Shown piece by piece: positions 57,986 through 64,000 of a stretch of DNA of 64,000 nt; within the stretch, counting starts at the first letter, position 1, and each line of letters opens with the position of its first letter. Under the pieces are notes generated by a model, which saw only the letters and a list, made by a program, of their open reading frames with translations, made no database searches and was not told where the DNA came from. Made by a program: the position numbers and the translations under genes. Source of the DNA: CAVUAN01 sp963739435 (lineage in GTDB: Bacteria > Acidobacteriota > Thermoanaerobaculia > UBA5066 > Gp7-AA6); contig CAVUAN010000019.1 of NCBI GenBank assembly GCA_963739435.1, positions 62,001 through 126,000 of the forward strand. The letters run 5' to 3'.

Positions 57986-60633
57986 TCACCGTCCCAGTTC
58001 GGCGAACCAGTTCAAGACCACCGTCGTCGGCGTCATCGATTCGCGGCCGAGGGGCGCCACGAAGAGGAAGCGTTGCCCGTCGGCATTCGCCGCATACCGG
58101 TTGCGGAAGGCGCCCGAAGGGACGCGCGCCGAAAACAGGGGCCGCGGGATGCCGGCCTGGAAGGTCTCGCCCGCTTGAACGTCGACCGCCATGAGCTTCT
58201 GATCGGGAGCCCGATAGAAGATCTCCTTGCCGTCCGCCCGCCACGACGGATCGATGCCTCCCGCTGTGGAAACCTGCCACTTTCCCGAGGGGTCCGGGAA
58301 GGTCTGAACGTAGATCTCCGTGCGTCCCGACTCGTTCGACTGATACACGATGAAACGGCCGTCGGGAGAGAAAGTTGGCCAGAGCTCGTTGAAAGGTGTG
58401 CGCAGCACGGGAACCGGCTTGCGGTCGCCAAATGTCGGAAGCACGAGGATGTCCCAGCTCTCCTTGGTCCGAAGCGAATAGGCGATGTACTTGCCGTCGC
58501 GCGACCAGTCCGATGCAACGACACGGCCCTCGTCGCTCTTGAGAAGGAGTTTCTCCTCGCCCTGGCCGGTCGCCGGCTTTTCCAGGAGGCTGGAGCTCCC
58601 GGCGGTTTCCGACGTGAAGACGATCCGGGACCCGTCGGGCGACCAGACCGCACCGAAGTTGTTACCGGCGGAAAAGGTGAAGCGTGAGTTGACGCCACGG
58701 GTGAGGTCCCGGACCCAGACGTCGTTCTTTCCGACTGCGGCCGTCCAAACTCTGGAAGGCCAGTCGGTCTCCCTTGCGGGAAAAACGCCGGATTCCCGTA
58801 CTCGCCGATCCCGCCGGCCGTCTCCAGCTCCTTCCCGCCGCGGTCGAGCCACAGGAGCCGGTTCCCCGAATCGCCGCTGCGATAGGCGAGGACGCCGTTG
58901 CGCGACACGGAGAACCGCGCGAGCCCGACCGAATCGGTGCCGATCTTCTCGGCCACGGGAGAGGGCTCCCCGATCGTCTTCAGGGACTTGAGGTCAAAAT
59001 GCTGCGCGACGAGGGTCTTGTCACGCACGAAGAGGAGGTATCCGGGCGGGGCGTACGTGATGAGCGTCTGAGCGGGCGCTACGACCTTCGAATCCTTCGA
59101 GTCGAGCGAGCCGATCCGATACACGTTGTCCTCCGCCTTCGGCGCGCTGACCATGTAGAGGAAGTGACGACCGTCGGGGAGGAACTCCGGCCAGGCGGTG
59201 TTGGTCTCTTTCCCCGACGGCTTGACCTGAACGACCGGCGCCCCGCCGGCCGCCGAGACGCGCTGAATGGGATCACCGGTGATGCCGTCGAAGAGGATCA
59301 CGCCCTCCGAGCTCCAGGAGCCGTCAGCCCCGGTCGGGGCATCGCAGACCTTCTGCGGCGGCCCGCCGGAGACTTCGACTTTCTTGAGCTTGCCTTCGGC
59401 AAAGAAGCCCAGGAACCGCGAGTCCGGCGACCAGAAGGGCCGCGTCGTCCCGTCGGTGCCCTCCAGGACGTGCGCCGACAGGGCGTTTAAGGCCCGGATC
59501 CAGATGCGCGTTTTACCAGAGACGTCCGTCGCGTTGAACGCAATGGTACGGCCGTCCGGGGAGACGCGCGGCATGTCGATCGATGTCAAATCCTCGGGCG
59601 GCGCGATGTCGAAGCGGGCCGTCAGAGGCGCAACCGGCGCGCGGCGCATGTAGCCGAAGGTGGCCAACGCCGCCGCGAGAAACGCGACGGCGGCCACCGC
59701 CCACGCCAGCTTCTCCCGGTTCTTCCTGCGCGCCACGACAGGCGCCGGTACGCCAGCGAGCGAGCCGCCCTCCGCGATCCACTGCAGCTGCAGCTTCACG
59801 TCGTGCGCCGTCTGGAAACGGTTTTCCGGGTCTTTGGCCAGGCAGGTTTTCACCACACGATTGAAGGCCGGCGGCATCATCGGCACGATCTCTGAGATCG
59901 TGGTCGGGTCGTCCCGCAGGATCGACCCGATCAGGGAGGCCTGGCTGCTGCCCGAGAAAGCCTTCTTGCCCGTCGCCATCTCGTAGAGGACCGCCCCGAA
60001 AGCGAAGATGTCGGATCGGGAGTCCGCTTCCTTGCCCTCGAGCTGCTCGGGCGACATGTACTGGAACGTCCCGAGGATCGTCCCGGCTTCCGTCAGGTTC
60101 TGCACAGAGCCCGCCATCGTCGGAAAGGACGTCGCGCCCGACTGCGCCGCCGCCGGGGCCATGGCCTTGGCAAGCCCAAAGTCGAGCAGCTTCACTCCCG
60201 ACTTCGTCAGCATGATGTTGCCCGGCTTCAGGTCGCGGTGGACGATCCCCTGCCGGTGCGCCTTGTCCAGAGCGTCGGCCATCTCCATCCCGTACTGCAG
60301 CGTCTGCTCGAGCGGCAGCGGGCCCTTCGCGAGGCGATCGGCGAGCGTCTCGCCCTCCAGGTGCTCCATCACCAGGTACTCGGTCTCGCCCTCCCGGTTG
60401 ACGTCGTAGAGCGCGCAGATGTGGGCGTGCGACAACTGGGAGATCGCTTTGGCCTCGCGCTCGAAGCGCTGCCGCATCTCTTCGGAGGCCGACAGGTGCG
60501 GCGGCAGGACCTTGATCGCGACCGTCCGGTCCAGGCGCGTGTCCATCGCCCGGTAAACCTCTCCCATCCCCCCCGCTCCCAGGAGCGAGAGAATCTCGTA
60601 GGGACCCAGGCGCGAACCCGCTGTCAGAGACAA
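57986..60633 (-). CDS. K16: membrane Ser/Thr protein kinase with PD40 propeller, two frameshifts
   Basis: About 881 aa. The TTG at 60633 (LSLTAGSRLGPYEI) is the family-aligned start. Kinase group A with small changes: EVYRAMDTRLDR, SHAHICALYDVN, HRDLKPGNIML, DFGLAKAM and YMSPEQLEG. The helix LAWAVAAVAFLAAALATFG leads to a class I propeller that pairs with K5 over its whole length (FNATDVSGKTRIW, DAPTGADGSW, YLLFVRDKTLVAQHFD). Frame breaks at 58771-58773 (GGG) and 58728-58730 (AAA) each fit one extra base. It ends TTVVLNWFAELGR. TATCCT lies 9 nt before the start, as in K8. It is divergent from the aminotransferase. Confidence 0.9.
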
Positions 60634-60642
60634 TGTGGCTGC

Positions 60643-60648
60643 AGGATA
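60643..60648 (-). promoter_or_regulatory. -10-like box TATCCT upstream of K16
   Basis: TATCCT lies 9 nt before the K16 TTG, matching the K8 arrangement. The rest of the 140-nt gap up to 60773 shows no further feature apart from the aminotransferase SD. Confidence 0.35.
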
Positions 60649-60761
60649 TCAGCCGCGGCCTCATGGCGAGAAGCTGGGTGCACCGCCTGTCCTGAAGACG
60701 CCTCCCGGGAAATCTTTCCACCCGGCCCGAAACGAGAGATGATGCACCAAGCAAAAGAGAG

Positions 60762-60768
60762 AAGGAGA
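60762..60768 (+). promoter_or_regulatory. Ribosome binding site of the aminotransferase
   Basis: AAGGAGA, 5 nt before the ATG at 60774. It supports the first ATG rather than the internal Met5. Confidence 0.65.
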
Positions 60769-60773
60769 CGACC

Positions 60774-61910
60774 ATGCCGATGCCCATGACACGCCGCACG
60801 CTCGCTGGAGCCCTGGGAGCCGCCGCCGGAGCGGCCCTTTTCGACACGCGCTTCGGACGCACCGCCGCTCTGGCCAGGGTCCGGATGCCGGGCGCCGTCC
60901 AGCTGAACTCGAACGAGAATCCCTACGGCCCCTCGGCGAAAGCTCTCGCAGCCGCTGAACAAGCCGGCAATGTCTACAACCGCTACCCCGATTCGCTCGA
61001 TGATGAGATGCGCCGCGCGATTGCAAAGCACCACGGAGTCGCTCCCGAGCGCATCGTGCTCGGCTGCGGCTCCGGCGAAGTCCTCCACATGGCCGACACC
61101 GCGTTCACCGGCCCGGGCAAGGTCGCGGTGGCGGCCGAGCCGACCTTCGAGGCCGTGCTCGTCTATGCGCGCATGCTCCACGCCAACGCCGTCAAGGTCC
61201 CCCTCACTCCTGACTTCCGCCATGACCTGCCCAGGATGGCCGCCGCCTGCGACGAGAAGACCGGCCTCGTCTACGTTTGCAACCCCAACAACCCGACCGG
61301 CACGATCGTGTCGGGCGACGAGGTCGCGGCGTTCGTCCCGAAGGTGCCCTCGACGGCGACGATCCTCGTCGACGAGGCGTACCACCACTTCGTCGAGGAC
61401 CCGCGCTACCGGACGTCGATCGACCTGATCGAGAAGTATCCAAACGTCGTCGTGGCGCGGACCTTCTCCAAAATCTACGGCATGGCGGGCCTGCGGCTGG
61501 GTTACGCGGTTGGCTCGGAAGCGAAGATCGCCGAGATGGGCAAGCATGCCACCTGGAGCAACGCCAACGCAGCCGTCCTCCCGGCGGCCCTGGCGAGCCT
61601 TTCCGATCCCGAGCTCGTTCCGCGCCAGAAGAAGGCCTTGAACGACACGCGCCGCTGGCTCGTCGCGGAGATGACAAAACAGGGACGCAAGACGATCCCG
61701 TCGGAGACGAACTTCGTGATGATCGACGTCGGCGGGGACGTCACGCCGATCATTCAGGCCTTCGAGAAGAAGAACATCCTGGTCGGCCGCAAGTTCCCGT
61801 CGCTGCCCAACTGGCTGCGCGTCTCGATCGGCAAGCCCGAGGAGATGCAGGCCTTCGCCGCCGCCTTGAACGAGATCGTGCCAGCGAAAAAGGCGACCGC
61901 CGCGGCCTGA
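60774..61910 (+). CDS. HisC-like PLP aminotransferase with a probable Tat export signal
   Basis: 378 aa. The N-terminus PMTRRTLAGALGAAAGAALF has a twin-arginine pair followed by a mild hydrophobic stretch, which looks like a Tat signal and is absent from normal HisC. The body is a fold-type I aminotransferase: LNSNENPYGPS, RYPDSLDDEMR, LGCGSGEVLH, VCNPNNPTGT, VDEAYHHF (Asp200) and RTFSKIYGMAGLRLGY with the PLP lysine Lys233, plus the C-terminal WLRVSIG arginine. Folded, cofactor-loaded export would suit the Tat route. It may act on an amino acid in the periplasm, but the substrate is unknown. No histidine genes are nearby. Convergent with K17. Confidence 0.88.
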   Translation: MPMPMTRRTLAGALGAAAGAALFDTRFGRTAALARVRMPGAVQLNSNENPYGPSAKALAAAEQAGNVYNRYPDSLDDEMRRAIAKHHGVAPERIVLGCGSGEVLHMADTAFTGPGKVAVAAEPTFEAVLVYARMLHANAVKVPLTPDFRHDLPRMAAACDEKTGLVYVCNPNNPTGTIVSGDEVAAFVPKVPSTATILVDEAYHHFVEDPRYRTSIDLIEKYPNVVVARTFSKIYGMAGLRLGYAVGSEAKIAEMGKHATWSNANAAVLPAALASLSDPELVPRQKKALNDTRRWLVAEMTKQGRKTIPSETNFVMIDVGGDVTPIIQAFEKKNILVGRKFPSLPNWLRVSIGKPEEMQAFAAALNEIVPAKKATAAA

Positions 61911-61913
61911 GTC

Positions 61914-61933
61914 CTCGGCGCTCGATCGCCGAG
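61914..61933. terminator. Hairpin between the aminotransferase and K17
   Basis: A perfect 7-bp stem (CTCGGCG/CGCCGAG) with a 6-nt loop sits between two convergent stop codons only 25 nt apart. No clear U-run. It may serve both strands. Confidence 0.6.
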
Positions 61934-61935
61934 CG

Positions 61936-64000
61936 TCAGCGGTTTTTCCCGAGCAGGGCGGTCCAGTTCGTAACGACGACCGCGCCGTCCGCGCCCGAAT
62001 CCGGCGTTCGGCGAATCACGAGGAACCGCTGGCCGTCCGGCGACACGTCATAGGGGTGGCGGGAGAACTGGATTTCTCCGCTCACTCCGAGCTGGAGGGG
62101 GAAAAGGGGCTGCGGTTCTCCGGTCTCCAGGCGGCCGGCAGCGAGGCGAATGCCGACGGACATCAGCATTCCGTCTCTGGCAGCGTAGAAGAGCTCCGAG
62201 GCGTCCCGATTCCAGACCGGCATCTGGCCGCCGCCGATCGAGACTTGCCTCTTCGGGCCGCCTGTCAACTGCTGCACGTACACTTCTCTCTGGCCCGACT
62301 CACTCGAATCGAAAGCCGTCCAGCGGCCGTCCGGAGAGATCTCGGGGTGCTCCTCGGAGAACCGGGAGTCACCGCTCAAAGACAGAGGAGCGCCCCCGCC
62401 GGACACGGGGCTCAGAATGCGAGTGAAGTTGACGCTTTCGGACAGGCTATAGAGCAGGCTCCGGCCGTCCGGAGACACCGTTGGCAGGACCTTGTCCTGC
62501 TTGCTTCGAATCAGGACCTTCTCGGCGCCTCCGCTCGCCGGCCGCTCGTAGAGGTCGTAGAAGCCGACATGATCGGACACATAGGCCAAACGCTCGCCGT
62601 CCGGAAACCAGGCGGGGCCAAACTCGTCGGTTCGCTCGGATGTGATCCGGGAGCCCGTCCCGCGGGTTGCATCCAGGACCCAGACATCCAGGTTCTGACC
62701 GTGCGAAGGATCGCGCATCGCCGCCGCGACCTTCCGGCCGTCCGGCGAGATGCGGACGTCCTCGTATCCCCCGATTTCGCCGAGTGCCCCAAGCTCGCGC
62801 CCCTTCCGATCGACCCAGACGAGTCTCCGCCGCCCGAACCAGGGCAGGTATACCAGGCGATTTCCGGCCGCCGAGACGCACAGGAGGTTGTCCTCGGTCC
62901 CGTAGCGGACCTGCTCGAGCGCGGGAGCTGGATCCCCGACGAGCTTCAGGCTCGAGGTGTCGAATTTCCACGCGAAGAGGGCGTTGTCTCGCGCAAACAG
63001 AACGTAGCCGGGCTCGGCGAAGATGACGGCGGAGGCCGAAGGGAAGAGCCGGCGGGTATCCTTCGAATCGAGCGAGGCGAGCATGACAGAGGTCTTCTCC
63101 GGGTCGATGTTGCGCGCCACGAAGAGGAAGTGCCGCCCGTCCGGCAGGAACGCAGGATAGAAGTGGGCGACGTCCCCCCTGGCCGTGTCGAGCGTCGTGA
63201 CGGGCTGAGGCGTGCCTCCCGTTGCGGGAACGGCAACGATGGGTGTGCCGAACTCCTTCGTGAAGAGGATCGTGCCCTGGCGACTCCACGCGCCGGCGAA
63301 TCCGCTCTCGCTCTCGCAGATCGTCTGAGCGGGTCCGCCGTCCGCGCTCATGCGCTTGAGATGCCCTTCCGAGAAGAAGGCGATGTCGCGGCCGTCGGCC
63401 GACCAGAAACAGCCGCGCGCTCCCTCGGTACCCGGCAGCAGCCGCATCTCGAGACTGTCGAGCGAACGCAGCCCGAACGAGGGCCTTCCGCCCTCGTCCT
63501 GGAGCAGGAACAAAATCCGCCGCGAGTCCGGGGAGAGCTGGATCGTCGCGAGGAAATGCTGGGTGGCGGGGGGCGCAATCGTGAAACGGGTCAGCTCCTC
63601 GGGCGCCTGAGGCCGGCGGGAAAGGAGCGCCGAAAGCGCGCCGAGCACGGTGGCGACCGCGGCGACGCCCCAGGCAAGCCGCTCGCGGCTCTTGCGGCGG
63701 GCAACGGCCGGAACCGCCGCGCCCGACTGCGACTGCGACCCTTCGGCGATCCAGCGCAACTCCCTCTTGATGTCCGCCGCGCTTTGCCAGCGGTCTTCCG
63801 GGTCTTTCGCAAGACACGTCTTGACGACCCGATCCAGTGCAGGCGGCGACATCGGCTGCACGCCCGAGATCGGCGGCGGATCGCTCTGCATGATTGCCGA
63901 AATGAGCGAGGCCTGGCTCGCTCCAGAGAACGCCTTCTTTCCCGTCGCCATCTCGTAGAGCACCGCGCCGAAGGCAAAGATGTCCGTGCGCGCATCCGTT
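61936..64000 (-). CDS. K17: membrane Ser/Thr protein kinase with PD40 propeller (5' end cut by window)
   Basis: The frame is open to base 64000, where it reads TDARTDIFAFGAVLYEM, so about 200 N-terminal residues with the glycine loop and HRD/DFG lie outside. The C-lobe (CLAKDPEDRWQSA) is group A. The helix LAWGVAAVATVLGALSALL is followed by a class I-like propeller: FWSADGRDIAFF, FLPDGRHFLFVARN, YVLFARDNALFAWKFD, ISPDGRKVAAAM and ISPDGRWTAFDSS. It ends AVVVTNWTALLGKNR. There is no frameshift in the visible part. It is convergent with the aminotransferase. Confidence 0.92.
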   Translation of the reverse strand, partial: TDARTDIFAFGAVLYEMATGKKAFSGASQASLISAIMQSDPPPISGVQPMSPPALDRVVKTCLAKDPEDRWQSAADIKRELRWIAEGSQSQSGAAVPAVARRKSRERLAWGVAAVATVLGALSALLSRRPQAPEELTRFTIAPPATQHFLATIQLSPDSRRILFLLQDEGGRPSFGLRSLDSLEMRLLPGTEGARGCFWSADGRDIAFFSEGHLKRMSADGGPAQTICESESGFAGAWSRQGTILFTKEFGTPIVAVPATGGTPQPVTTLDTARGDVAHFYPAFLPDGRHFLFVARNIDPEKTSVMLASLDSKDTRRLFPSASAVIFAEPGYVLFARDNALFAWKFDTSSLKLVGDPAPALEQVRYGTEDNLLCVSAAGNRLVYLPWFGRRRLVWVDRKGRELGALGEIGGYEDVRISPDGRKVAAAMRDPSHGQNLDVWVLDATRGTGSRITSERTDEFGPAWFPDGERLAYVSDHVGFYDLYERPASGGAEKVLIRSKQDKVLPTVSPDGRSLLYSLSESVNFTRILSPVSGGGAPLSLSGDSRFSEEHPEISPDGRWTAFDSSESGQREVYVQQLTGGPKRQVSIGGGQMPVWNRDASELFYAARDGMLMSVGIRLAAGRLETGEPQPLFPLQLGVSGEIQFSRHPYDVSPDGQRFLVIRRTPDSGADGAVVVTNWTALLGKNR

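Noticed and set aside
1..64000. Mobile elements, CRISPR arrays, tRNA or rRNA genes
   Set aside because: No transposase, integrase or repeat-spacer pattern was seen, and no cloverleaf or rRNA-like stretch. The only true short repeat is the 82-bp hairpin element.

Overview
The window is GC-rich, densely coding DNA (no non-coding gap reaches 300 bases) from a bacterium that most resembles an Acidobacteriota genome, perhaps of the Thermoanaerobaculia type. That placement is inferred from the large family of PknB-type kinases with PD40/WD40-like propellers and from the mix of exported hydrolases. No rRNA, tRNA, CRISPR or transposase was seen.

The striking feature is seventeen Ser/Thr protein kinase genes (called K1-K17 here), all on the minus strand, filling about 44 of 64 kb. 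Layout by coordinate: K1-K5 (1-13143); an OsmC-like gene, a TPR protein, a VPS10/sortilin-like protein and an M24 peptidase (13176-20020); K6-K8 (20017-28090); a sulfatase and an MltF-like lytic transglycosylase (28179-31309); K9-K10 (31470-36765); a xylose-type ABC transporter xylG-xylH-xylF (36790-40485) and a small unknown gene; K11; ispG; K12; an aspartoacylase-like M14 protein; K13; DDAH and an RsbW-like ATPase (51402-52632); K14-K16; a HisC-like aminotransferase with an export signal; and K17, cut by the window end. K1 is cut by the window start.

Fourteen of the kinases with a visible linker have kinase domain, one transmembrane helix and a C-terminal beta-propeller, so the propeller should lie outside the inner membrane. 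K3 instead carries a TolB-N-like domain plus TPRs. K12 has no visible membrane helix. K17 shows the same helix and propeller but lacks its N-terminus here. Kinase groups and propeller classes are combined in different ways among the paralogues, which points to module exchange. Two tiny kinase 5' ends survive beside OsmC and ispG as scars of lost or rearranged copies.

Many kinase genes have no Shine-Dalgarno sequence and carry a -10-like hexamer only 8-18 nt before the start, while several neighbouring metabolic and export genes have strong SD sites. This suggests leaderless or near-leaderless kinase mRNAs. About 25 single-base frameshifts break ten genes, mostly as one extra base. Because homology continues across each break, sequencing or assembly indels are the likeliest cause, and those genes are annotated as whole genes with the breaks noted.
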